Positions 27,538-35,165 of a stretch of 37,959 nt of DNA are shown here, piece by piece. The stretch comes from Pedosphaera sp. (GTDB taxonomy: Bacteria > Verrucomicrobiota > Verrucomicrobiia > Limisphaerales > Pedosphaeraceae), in the NCBI GenBank assembly GCA_028293285.1, contig JAQGPC010000097.1:1-37959 (forward strand), read 5' to 3'. The position numbers and the translations under genes are program-made. Below the pieces are notes generated by a model, which did not search any database, was not told the origin of the DNA, and was given only the letters and a program-made list of their open reading frames with translations. Position 1 is the stretch's first letter, and every line of letters starts with the position of its first letter.

Positions 27538-27755
27538 GGGAATAGTCGGAGTGTGAATTTTGAAGGTCAATTTTACAAGCAAAAAAGTCTTAACGATGGC
27601 AACTCATCACATTCCAAACTCATTCGAGAGAAAAGGACTGGCGCAGCTACTGCATGGGGACGCTATCTGAGAGATATCAGGTATTTGCCCGAAGATAATT
27701 TATTTGCTCGTTTATGCGTAATGCAAACAGCTATGCGCAGAGGTTAAGATTAGGA

Positions 27756-29471
27756 TTAAAGGCGCGGAGCGGGCGGCTTGATGGGTGGTTGACACGTGAG
27801 GACGCCTTTGGCTTTGGTTTTGCGTTTGAAAACTTTATCGCCGCAGGTGACGTAGAGTTCGTCCAAGTTCGGGCCGCCGAAAGTGACGTTGGAAACCCAA
27901 TCGCGCTGCGGTTTGGAGATGATGCTGTTGACGCGACCAGCCTGATCGCAAACCTGGATGCCCATGCCGGAGGCGACATATAACCGGCCCTGGGTATCGA
28001 CGGTCATGCCATCGGCATCGCTTTGCATGCTGCCATCCACGACGTGGAGATGGAAGTAAGGTTGCTTGTGTTCGAGCGAACCGTCCAGCTGAACTTGGAA
28101 GGAGTAAATAAATTGTCCGCGAGTATCGGCGACGAGCAGGAGACTTTGATCGGGAGTGAAGCGAATGCCGTTGGGGAGATCGATCCCTTCATCAACGATT
28201 CGCTTATCTCCTTGCGCGTTGATAAACCAAATCCGGCGATGTCCGGGATCGCTGAAATAGATTTCGCCTTTTTGATTAATGGCGAGATCGTTGGACGGCG
28301 CGTCTTCGGCGATGACGGTTTCTTTGCCATCGGCATCATAGGAAACGATGCGGCTCTTGCCACTCTGGCAGGCGTAAAGTTTACCGTTCGGGCCAAACAT
28401 GAGTCCGTTGACGCCGGGGCTGTTTTCCGCGAAGACGGAGACTTTCCCATCCAAGCCAATTTTGTGAATGCAATGATTGGGAATGTCGGTGAAGAAAACT
28501 TCGCCCTTGGCATTAGCGGCGGGGCCTTCGGTGAATTTATGGCCGGAACTGACGACTTGCCAATTCTCGCCGGGAACCAGAACGTCGTTGATGAGTTGTT
28601 TGGAATCTTTGCCGGCAGTGACGGGAGCGGGATAATTTTTCCATAGCCAGCGCAGGGCATCAGGGAAAACGGCGGTGGCATGCTTGCCATTATGGCCGCC
28701 ATCGCCCCACGCGTGATTGACTTCGTAACCGGAAAATTCAAAAGCGGAGAGCATCTCCTGATTGGCGAGGAACCAATTGCCAGCGTAGATATTTAGGTCG
28801 TTGGAACCGTCCTGGAGAAAAATGCGGATGGGCTTGGGTTCGGTTTTGCGAATCAACGTGGGATATTCATTGCCGCCGCGCAGTCCAACATAAGTGCCGA
28901 CCGAACTGAAGACGCGGGTGAATTGATCGGGCCGTTCCCACGCAGCGGTGAAGGCGCAGATGGCACCGGAGCTGGCACCGGCGATGGCATGGTCGTTGCC
29001 ATTGGTGCTGATGTGATATTTTTTGTAAACTTCAGGGAGAAGTTCTTCGAGCAGGAAGCGGACGTAATTGGGGCCGACACCATCATATTCATAACTGCGA
29101 TTGAAACGGTCGAGGGCATTGGTGGATGGGGCCACGACGCGACCGTGCATGATGAAGACGCCGATGGTGACGGGCATTTCCTTTTTGTTAATCAGGTTGT
29201 CGAAGACGTCGGGCGCTTTGTATTGAATGCCGTCCTGGAACACCATGAGGCAGGCGGGCTTGGCGGGATCGTATTGCTTGGGGACATAGAGCCAGTAATC
29301 GCGCGTGGTGCCGGGAAAAATTTTGCTTTTGTCGAAAGTATATTTGGTGACCTCGCCGTGGGGCACGCCGTCTTGTGGCTTGGAATCGGGGCCGGGAACG
29401 TAGTCGTCGGCAGCGTGAAGGCGGGAGGCGAGAGTGGCGATCAGCAGGCTGGTCAAAATTAATGCGCGCAT
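27756..29471 (-). CDS. Exported esterase / SMP-30 (gluconolactonase-like) fusion
   Basis: 571 residues. A signal peptide is followed by a cut near residue 20 (SRLHA-ADD). Residues about 40-285 are an enterochelin-esterase/esterase D-like alpha/beta hydrolase. The nucleophile is Ser167 in GASSG, an acid candidate is Asp221 in QDGSND, and the His lies in the GDGGHNGKH region (250/254). Residues about 300-560 are a six-bladed SMP-30/gluconolactonase beta-propeller, with FTEGPAANAKGEVFFTDI, NGLMFGPNGKLYA and DGMTVDTQGRLYVASGMGIQV. Such fusions are frequent in Verrucomicrobia and Planctomycetes, probably for sugar ester and lactone hydrolysis in the periplasm. The substrate is unknown. It stands alone on the minus strand, 55 bp downstream of the PfpI gene, and may share its transcript. 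Confidence 0.9.
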   Translation of the reverse strand: MRALILTSLLIATLASRLHAADDYVPGPDSKPQDGVPHGEVTKYTFDKSKIFPGTTRDYWLYVPKQYDPAKPACLMVFQDGIQYKAPDVFDNLINKKEMPVTIGVFIMHGRVVAPSTNALDRFNRSYEYDGVGPNYVRFLLEELLPEVYKKYHISTNGNDHAIAGASSGAICAFTAAWERPDQFTRVFSSVGTYVGLRGGNEYPTLIRKTEPKPIRIFLQDGSNDLNIYAGNWFLANQEMLSAFEFSGYEVNHAWGDGGHNGKHATAVFPDALRWLWKNYPAPVTAGKDSKQLINDVLVPGENWQVVSSGHKFTEGPAANAKGEVFFTDIPNHCIHKIGLDGKVSVFAENSPGVNGLMFGPNGKLYACQSGKSRIVSYDADGKETVIAEDAPSNDLAINQKGEIYFSDPGHRRIWFINAQGDKRIVDEGIDLPNGIRFTPDQSLLLVADTRGQFIYSFQVQLDGSLEHKQPYFHLHVVDGSMQSDADGMTVDTQGRLYVASGMGIQVCDQAGRVNSIISKPQRDWVSNVTFGGPNLDELYVTCGDKVFKRKTKAKGVLTCQPPIKPPAPRL

Positions 29472-29526
29472 AGTGATGCGCGCATTATGAGCAAGGGCGG
29501 AACAATTTCAATGCAAAGCAGTGGAG

Positions 29527-30243
29527 TCAAATTTCAGGAGTGACCATGGGCTCTTCCTCTTCTGTTCGTCTCGATGAAGCGGCGCGGGTGCCTCCGTAGA
29601 TGGCGGCGGCAACAGCCGCACCGGCAGCGAACCAGCCAAGCGTGGGCAAAATGCTACCGTTACCGCCATTGTGTGCGTGGACGGGATGCGCCGCTTTGCT
29701 GTGTTCGGCGAAATGCGAGACCATGGCCCGATTAAACAAGGGAAGATCTTGCGGTCCCTTGCTGGAAACCCAGTTGCCATCGCGCACGACCGCCTGGTCT
29801 TTCCAGATTCCGCCGGCGTTTTTCACATCGTCCTTGATGCCGGGCCAGGAGGTGAGGGTGCGATCTTTTACCAGGCCAGCCGAGACGAGCACCCACGGGC
29901 CATGACAGATGACAGAAATTGGTTTTCCAGAGCGATCAAATTCACGGACAAAGTTGAGGATGCGCTCGCTTTGGCGGAGAAAGTCAGGGTTGATAAAACC
30001 GCCGGGAATATGGAGGGCATCGTAATCATCCGGGTCGGCCGTGAATATGGTGCGGTTCACGTGAATCTTTTTGCCGGGCCAAAGCAGGTTCATGCCTTTG
30101 ATGTTTCCGGGACGCAATGAAATTACTTCCACCTCGGCGCCGTTCTTTTGCAATGCACTTATCGGCGAAGTGACTTCCACCTGTTCAAATCCATCAGCCG
30201 CAATGACGGCGACGCGCAGTCCTTGTAATTTTTTTTGAGCCAT
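29527..30243 (-). CDS. DJ-1/PfpI family protein with C-terminal membrane tail
   Basis: 238 residues from the ATG at 30243, chosen because a strong AAGGAG ribosome binding site lies about 7 bp upstream. The frame runs further to 30294 without support. Residues 8-185 are a PfpI/YhbO-type domain: Glu20 in ADGFEQVE, the nucleophile elbow VICHGPW with Cys113-His114, and IPGGF before it. Members act as deglycases, chaperones or proteases in stress. Unusually, the C-terminus continues with a His-containing linker, a hydrophobic helix (LGWFAAGAAVAAAIYGG) and an acidic tail (RRTEEEEPMV), which suggests membrane attachment. The esterase/SMP-30 gene follows 55 bp downstream. Confidence 0.9.
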   Translation of the reverse strand: MAQKKLQGLRVAVIAADGFEQVEVTSPISALQKNGAEVEVISLRPGNIKGMNLLWPGKKIHVNRTIFTADPDDYDALHIPGGFINPDFLRQSERILNFVREFDRSGKPISVICHGPWVLVSAGLVKDRTLTSWPGIKDDVKNAGGIWKDQAVVRDGNWVSSKGPQDLPLFNRAMVSHFAEHSKAAHPVHAHNGGNGSILPTLGWFAAGAAVAAAIYGGTRAASSRRTEEEEPMVTPEI

Positions 30244-30294
30244 AATCAGTTCTCCTTGAGTATTCGTTAAAGGTTTACCCTGTTGGGACGACAT

Positions 30295-30719
30295 CCTTCC
30301 AAGAAAGTTAGATTGCTCTCAGGGCGGTTCAACTGGGGTTTTCTTGAATCCGGTTTGGATTGCTCTCCGGTCTGGAATGGGGTCATCCCGCCAGGGACTC
30401 CATGTGCGTGGGGTCGATTTCAATTCCAAGACGGGCTGAAGCTGTGCTCCAGATGTTTTCGCGGGACTGACTGGTTACATTCCCATTTTGACACTTCGAC
30501 TCTTTACAAGGCAATGCAATAGAGAGTGGCACGTTGAGCACGGGCTGCGGAATCGGCGGTCCTCAAACTTATTCGAGCGACGAAGTGTTATTAATAGCTG
30601 ATTCAATTCGGTAATTGAGGCTTGATATTGGAGGCTGGTTTAGCATGCTAAGCCTACGAACTTACCGCCGGCGGCCAGCAGGTTTGTGCTTGAGCATAAA
30701 ACAAAGGAAATGTGAGCTT
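30295..30719. other. Gene-free region between pfpI-like and carbonic anhydrase genes
   Basis: About 425 bp. It should hold the divergent promoters of the two flanking genes. A perfect 12-bp palindrome TTAGCATGCTAA (30640-30651) lies about 70 bp before the carbonic anhydrase start and could be an operator. Short frames here lack protein-like composition. No RNA gene was recognised. Confidence 0.35.
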
Positions 30720-31448
30720 ATGAAAATTGCGATCCCTTTTATTATTTCGTCGTGTATTGTCCTGGGCGGTTGCGCCACGGGGCCGAATGCATCGAAAGCT
30801 GAAGCCGGTTACGTGACGCAAACGCGGGAAATGCAGGCGGCGGTGACTCCGGCACAGGCGCTGGCGTTGCTGAAGGATGGGAACGAACGGTTCGTGGCCG
30901 GGCGCGGAGTTCAGCGGGATTGGCCAATGCAGGTGCAAAAGACCAGCGGTGGTCAATTCCCATTTGCGGTCGTGCTGGGTTGCATTGACTCACGTTCAGC
31001 GGCGGAGCTTATCTTTGACCAGGGAATCGGTGATATTTTCGATACGCGAATTGCCGGGAATGTGGTTGATAATGATGTGCTGGGCGGTTTGGAATTTGCC
31101 ACGGAAGCCGGGGGCGCAAAGTTGATTGTGGTCGTGGGGCATACGAGCTGCGGTGCGGTAAAGGAAGCTTGCGATCAGGTGAAGCTCGGCCATTTCACGG
31201 AGTTGCTGGCGCGGATCGAGCCGGCAATTGCCAAGGTGGAATCACAAACGGGTGAAGCGCGCTCGTCGAAGAATGCTGTGTTCGTGGATAAAGTTGTGGA
31301 AGCGAATGTGCGGCAAAGCATGCAGGTGATGCGGGAACAGAGCCCGATCATCAAGGAATTGATCGAACATGGAAAAGTGGATTTGGTGGGAGCGATTTAT
31401 GATTTGCAAACGGGGCGGGTGAAATTTTTGAAGGATGAGGTTCGGTAG
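30720..31448 (+). CDS. Beta-class carbonic anhydrase, lipoprotein
   Basis: 242 residues from the ATG at 30720. The frame extends upstream, but this ATG directly precedes a classical lipoprotein signal peptide. The lipobox is LGG-Cys18, so the mature protein should be lipid-anchored outside the cytoplasm. Residues about 42-240 are a beta-carbonic anhydrase: zinc ligands Cys88, His141 and Cys144, and the Asp90-Arg92 dyad in CIDSRSA and GHTSCGAVKEA. It interconverts CO2 and bicarbonate. Most beta-class enzymes are cytoplasmic, so an exported lipid-anchored form is notable. It stands alone. Confidence 0.94.
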   Translation: MKIAIPFIISSCIVLGGCATGPNASKAEAGYVTQTREMQAAVTPAQALALLKDGNERFVAGRGVQRDWPMQVQKTSGGQFPFAVVLGCIDSRSAAELIFDQGIGDIFDTRIAGNVVDNDVLGGLEFATEAGGAKLIVVVGHTSCGAVKEACDQVKLGHFTELLARIEPAIAKVESQTGEARSSKNAVFVDKVVEANVRQSMQVMREQSPIIKELIEHGKVDLVGAIYDLQTGRVKFLKDEVR

Positions 31449-31588
31449 GTATTAAGGAGGGAGGGGCGGCATGCGAGCGCCCTCATGCGTTTCGCACCGC
31501 GCCGATTAAAAACTGGCGATACAGGGATTGAAAATCCGTGCCACGTGTGATTGCCAAGTTTCAAGATTGTTGGTAATTCTCTTTATCT

Positions 31589-32491
31589 ATGAGACAAGGG
31601 AATCGGGAGCGCTTAACATACATTTTTTTTCTGGTGGTGATGACGTTTTGGCTGAATGGCTGCACGTCGGCCAGCCCCAAACAGACTTGTTCGCTGGAGA
31701 ATTATTCCCTAGGCTATGACACGCCCGCGAATCCGGAATTGCAGGCGAAGTTGGAGGCGATTGATGTCGGGTTGCGCGCCAAGTATGGGATGACTACGGA
31801 GCAGACGGCGGTGGGGATTTTGGATTTGCAGCGGTTGCAAGTGGCACTGGTGCGTCCAGACCGGGGTGACTATGCGGCGAGTGTGGCGAAGATCGGGATT
31901 TTACTGGCGTATTTCCAACTGCATCCGGCGGCAGCAACGAACCTGGATGCGCAGACGCGGCATGAACTGGGATTGATGGCGAAGATTTCCAGCAATGAGA
32001 TGGCGGCGAAGTATTCGCGGGAGATGGGGTTGAAGGAAATCCAGCAGGTGATTAATTCCTATCATTTATACGATACAAACCATGGCGGCGGGATTTGGGT
32101 GGGAAAACATTACGGCAAGGGGACGGAGCGCTACGGCGATCCCATCGGGAACAATTCGCATGCGGCGACGGTGCGGCAGTTACTGCGCTTTTACCTGATG
32201 TTGGAGCAGGGGAAGTTGGTGTCGCCAGAAGCGTCAAAGACGATGCGGGAGATTTTTGCATCACCGGATATTCCGCACGATGACATCAAGTTTGTGAGGG
32301 CATTAAAGGGACGCGATGTGCAGATTATTCGTAAATGGGGGACGTGGGAAGATTGGTATCACGATACGGCAGATGTCACCGGACCGGGCCGGCATTATGT
32401 TGTCGCGACAATGACGAAGCATCCGAAGGGGGATGAATATCTGGTGGACTTGGGCAAGGCGGTGGATGATTTGATGATGGGGATGAAGTGA
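31589..32491 (+). CDS. Class A beta-lactamase-like serine hydrolase, lipoprotein
   Basis: 300 residues. The N-terminal signal sequence (IFFLVVMTFW) ends in lipobox LNG-Cys25. The rest resembles the class A beta-lactamase/transpeptidase fold. The Ser98-x-x-Lys101 motif (SVAK) lies at the start of a helix, and an SSN motif (134-136) stands in place of SDN. A KWG triad (249-251) takes the place of KTG/KSG. The omega-loop Glu is not identifiable with confidence. The deviations from canonical motifs argue against a true antibiotic-resistance enzyme. A cell-wall or unknown hydrolase is as likely. The start ATG at 31589 lacks a clear ribosome binding site. Confidence 0.78.
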   Translation: MRQGNRERLTYIFFLVVMTFWLNGCTSASPKQTCSLENYSLGYDTPANPELQAKLEAIDVGLRAKYGMTTEQTAVGILDLQRLQVALVRPDRGDYAASVAKIGILLAYFQLHPAAATNLDAQTRHELGLMAKISSNEMAAKYSREMGLKEIQQVINSYHLYDTNHGGGIWVGKHYGKGTERYGDPIGNNSHAATVRQLLRFYLMLEQGKLVSPEASKTMREIFASPDIPHDDIKFVRALKGRDVQIIRKWGTWEDWYHDTADVTGPGRHYVVATMTKHPKGDEYLVDLGKAVDDLMMGMK

Positions 32492-32530
32492 AATATAATT
32501 TTCGCCAAAATGGCATTAGATCGGTGAAGG

Positions 32531-32998
32531 CTAAAGGTCATCAAAGGCATCTCGGTGGCTGCGAGCGAAATCTGCAAGACGAGTTTCAATGAGTGGCTCT
32601 GTTTCAGCCCAGTATTTTGTGCTTAAGTCATTTATAGCTGTAGGAAATTCCTTGTTTATTGCTTCCAATTGCCCTTGGCGCATATCGTAGTCTTCATTCG
32701 GTTGGGAATCAGGAAAAAGATCGACTGCAAGGCGTAGATAAGTGGCTGCTTGATTAAAACCGATGATCTCCAATGCCTGAGCGGTTTGTTCAGCGTCAAG
32801 GCCGCATTCAAAGAAGTATTCAAATGAACCATTGCCGATAATTCCATGGGTGTGCCAGAGGGTAAGAATTGTGCGTTGCGGTGCGGATAATGAACTTAAG
32901 CCAGTGGCCTTCTCTTTGTCTGCAATGACCGAGAACAGACCATCCACGAGGTCGAAGTTGTTTGCAGTGACAAATAGTTTTTCAATGGCTTGTTTCAT
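32531..32998 (-). CDS. DMP19/DUF4375-like protein
   Basis: About 155 residues from the ATG at 32998. A TTG at 33043 would add 15 residues, and neither start has a clear ribosome binding site. The core HGIIGNGSFEYFFE with following Gln/Ala-rich helices (EQTAQALEIIGFNQAATYLRLA) matches the pattern of the DMP19-like family, in which a conserved NGGF-type motif precedes a helical repeat. The function of the family is poorly known. The viral namesake DMP19 is a DNA mimic, but this relation does not transfer a function. The protein is soluble and acidic. It is convergent with the beta-lactamase-like gene, and the 230 bp upstream (32999-33229) show nothing else. Confidence 0.65.
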   Translation of the reverse strand: MKQAIEKLFVTANNFDLVDGLFSVIADKEKATGLSSLSAPQRTILTLWHTHGIIGNGSFEYFFECGLDAEQTAQALEIIGFNQAATYLRLAVDLFPDSQPNEDYDMRQGQLEAINKEFPTAINDLSTKYWAETEPLIETRLADFARSHRDAFDDL

Positions 32999-33229
32999 GA
33001 AAAGCGCATAAGTGAACGTGCCGATTTCATTGTTTAATGGCAATCAGAAGCTTTTGCTTTGATTCCACGTTGGCCGGGGGAGAGCGGAAGGTTATTGGAG
33101 GCAGTCAGTGGTCCGTCGTTAATTCGGAAGGCGGATGGGTGATTGCGATGAAGCGATTCCGCATGCGGGACCGCGCTCCTATGAAATGCCAACGCCTAAT
33201 ACGAATCTAATATGAGTAACAAGTGTGAG

Positions 33230-34270
33230 CTAGCGCGAAGCGGAGAGTGCTGGGGTTTTATGATTGGCTAAAGTGTCGCGGATTTCGGCGACGATTTCGA
33301 AGGAGTGGAGGCGTTGGGTGTGGTCGTAGATTTGGGCGGTGATCATCAACTCGTCGATGTTGGTGCGGTTGATGAAGGCTTCGAGGCCGCGTTGGACGGT
33401 GTCGCGGGAGCCGACGATGGCTTCGCGCAAGGAATGCTCAACACCGGCTTGTTCGCGTTCAGACCAGTGGCCTTCCATGGTGTCGATGGGCGGATTGAGG
33501 GGGCCGGGTTGACCGCGTTGCAGGTTTACAAAGGCTTGTTGCAACGAGGTGAACAGACGGCGCGCTTCCGCGTCGGTATCGGCGGCGAAAACATTGAGAC
33601 AGGCCATGGCGTAGGGGCGTTCCAACCATTGGGAGGGCTTGAATTCGCGGCGATAGATGTCAAGCGCGGTGTGGAGGTGAGTGGGCGCAAAGTGGCTGGC
33701 GAAGGCGTAGGGCAGACCGAGCAGGGCTGCGAGTTGTGCGCTGAAAAGACTTGAGCCGAGCAGCCAGACGGGAACGTTGAGGCCAGCGCCGGGGACGGCG
33801 CGCACGGCCTGGCCGGGAACGACAGGTTGGAAGTAGGAGAGCAACTCGACGACGTCCTGCGGGAATGTATCGGCGGTGTCCATGCGGCTTCGGCGCAAAG
33901 CGCGGGCGGTGCGTTGATCGGTGCCGGGTGCGCGTCCGAGGGCGAGGTCGATGCGGCCGGGGTAGAGAGATTCGAGGGTGCCGAATTGCTCGGCGATGAC
34001 GAGCGGCGAGTGGTTCGGCAACATGATACCGCCGGCCCCGACACGAATCGTTGAAGTGCCACCGGCCACGTAGCCAATGACGACGGCGGTTGCGGCACTC
34101 GCGATGCCGGTCATGTTGTGATGCTCGGCGAGCCAATAGCGACGATAACTCCATTGTTCGGCGTGACGCGCGAGATCCAGTGTATTGCCAAAAGCTTGGG
34201 CCGCCGTGCCGCCATGAAGTATGGGGGCGAGGTCGAGAACGGAAAATGGAATGGGACGAGATTCGTTCAT
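33230..34270 (-). CDS. LLM class flavin-dependent oxidoreductase (luciferase-like)
   Basis: 346 residues from the ATG at 34270 (a TTG two codons upstream is also in frame). It is a luciferase-like TIM barrel of the E. coli YhbW type. It shows the N-terminal SVLDLAP and the [15 protein letters not shown] motif (His pair typical of the subgroup). Further matches are [50 protein letters not shown] and a C-terminal helix bundle. Family members use FMN supplied by a reductase. The substrate cannot be predicted. No flavin reductase is adjacent. It is followed by, and co-oriented with, the DMP19-like gene but separated by more than 200 bp. Confidence 0.93.
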   Translation of the reverse strand: MNESRPIPFSVLDLAPILHGGTAAQAFGNTLDLARHAEQWSYRRYWLAEHHNMTGIASAATAVVIGYVAGGTSTIRVGAGGIMLPNHSPLVIAEQFGTLESLYPGRIDLALGRAPGTDQRTARALRRSRMDTADTFPQDVVELLSYFQPVVPGQAVRAVPGAGLNVPVWLLGSSLFSAQLAALLGLPYAFASHFAPTHLHTALDIYRREFKPSQWLERPYAMACLNVFAADTDAEARRLFTSLQQAFVNLQRGQPGPLNPPIDTMEGHWSEREQAGVEHSLREAIVGSRDTVQRGLEAFINRTNIDELMITAQIYDHTQRLHSFEIVAEIRDTLANHKTPALSASR

Positions 34271-34364
34271 GTGCAAAACAACTTAACTTACCTTGGCGCG
34301 GCGTCCAGAGATGCTGGACGGGACGGCAGAGTTAATTTTTACAGACCGAGTGCGAGGGCAAAGA

Positions 34365-34925
34365 TTAATGAGCCGTCGCAGTTTCAGTGAGGGCACCGAT
34401 TAGCGTATCGGGATCGTATTCACCTTCATGGCGGTGACCATTGATAAAGAATGTGGGTGTGCCACCGACGCCGCTTCGGACGCCGCTGATAAAATCCTCC
34501 CGCACGCGCGGAAGATGCGTGCCAGCTTCGAGTTCGCGGACGAAGCGCGAGACATCGAGACCGATGGTGCGCGCGTAGTCAACAAGGTCGTCGTCTTCGA
34601 GGGCATCCTGGTTTTCAAAAAGGAGATCGTGCATTTCCCAAAAGCGGCCTTGCGCACCGGCGGCTTCGGCCGCTTCAGCGGCACGTTCAGCATATGGATG
34701 CACCTCTGCCAGCGGGAAATTACGAAAGGCAAAGCATAATTGATCTCCGAGTTGATCCTTGACCACGTTGAGGCTTTGATAAGCTTCGCCGCAATAAGGA
34801 CATTCGAAATCGCCGTATTCCACCAGTTTCAAGGGCGCATCAAGTGAGCCTTGAATGTGGTCGTGTTTGCCATTGGGAAGGACGAGTTTTGACGATTGAG
34901 TATTAAGTGTTGTTTCACGTTTCAT
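34365..34925 (-). CDS. DsbA-like thiol oxidoreductase, cytosolic
   Basis: 186 residues from the ATG at 34925, chosen because a GGAGGAGG ribosome binding site lies just upstream. An ATG at 34940 overlaps that site and is less likely. The thioredoxin fold has the active site Cys42-Pro-Tyr-Cys45 in YGDFECPYC, a helical insertion typical of DsbA, and the cis-proline segment GVGGTPTFFING. No signal peptide or lipobox is present, so it acts in the cytosol, like other thioredoxin_4/DsbA-like stress proteins often linked to NhaA-type antiporters. It is preceded by a 16-bp palindrome (34949-34964). The LLM oxidoreductase gene is downstream on the same strand. Confidence 0.93.
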   Translation of the reverse strand: MKRETTLNTQSSKLVLPNGKHDHIQGSLDAPLKLVEYGDFECPYCGEAYQSLNVVKDQLGDQLCFAFRNFPLAEVHPYAERAAEAAEAAGAQGRFWEMHDLLFENQDALEDDDLVDYARTIGLDVSRFVRELEAGTHLPRVREDFISGVRSGVGGTPTFFINGHRHEGEYDPDTLIGALTETATAH

Positions 34926-34948
34926 TTTTGCCTCCTCCATTTTTACGG

Positions 34949-34964
34949 AGCTGAATATTCAGCT
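34949..34964 (-). promoter_or_regulatory. 16-bp perfect palindrome upstream of the DsbA-like gene
   Basis: AGCTGAATATTCAGCT is a perfect inverted repeat 24 bp before the chosen start codon. It is ideally placed as an operator for a dimeric repressor over the promoter or leader. A TTGACG hexamer on the minus strand (34999-35004) may be a -35 element. No regulator gene is adjacent. Confidence 0.45.
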
Positions 34965-35118
34965 TCTCTATTATTAATTTCAGCGTGGTTGGAGGTTGCG
35001 TCAATGACCCTTAAATGTTTTGAAAACTGTTAAAAACAGTTGGGGAATTTGTTTGCCTGTGCAGCACCGGGCTGAAGCCGCGGTGTTAATGAAACGGCTA
35101 ATGGGAGGACGGCGCAGT

Positions 35119-35150
35119 AAGGGCGGAAGATCGAAATCTTCCGCCCTTTT
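35119..35150 (-). terminator. Strong rho-independent terminator hairpin
   Basis: AAGGGCGGAAGAT (35119-35131) pairs perfectly over 13 bp with ATCTTCCGCCCTT (35136-35148) around a CGAA tetraloop. The hairpin is immediately downstream of the minus-strand Ig-domain gene (stop at 35166), which makes it that gene's terminator. The plus-strand side ends in TTTT, so it may work in both directions, although no plus-strand gene reads into it. Confidence 0.8.
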
Positions 35151-35165
35151 GGATGAAGCGATGGA

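Noticed and set aside
30283..30522. A short plus-strand frame in the gap before the carbonic anhydrase gene
   Set aside because: It has no ribosome binding site, no membrane segment and no motif, and it overlaps the pfpI-like promoter region.
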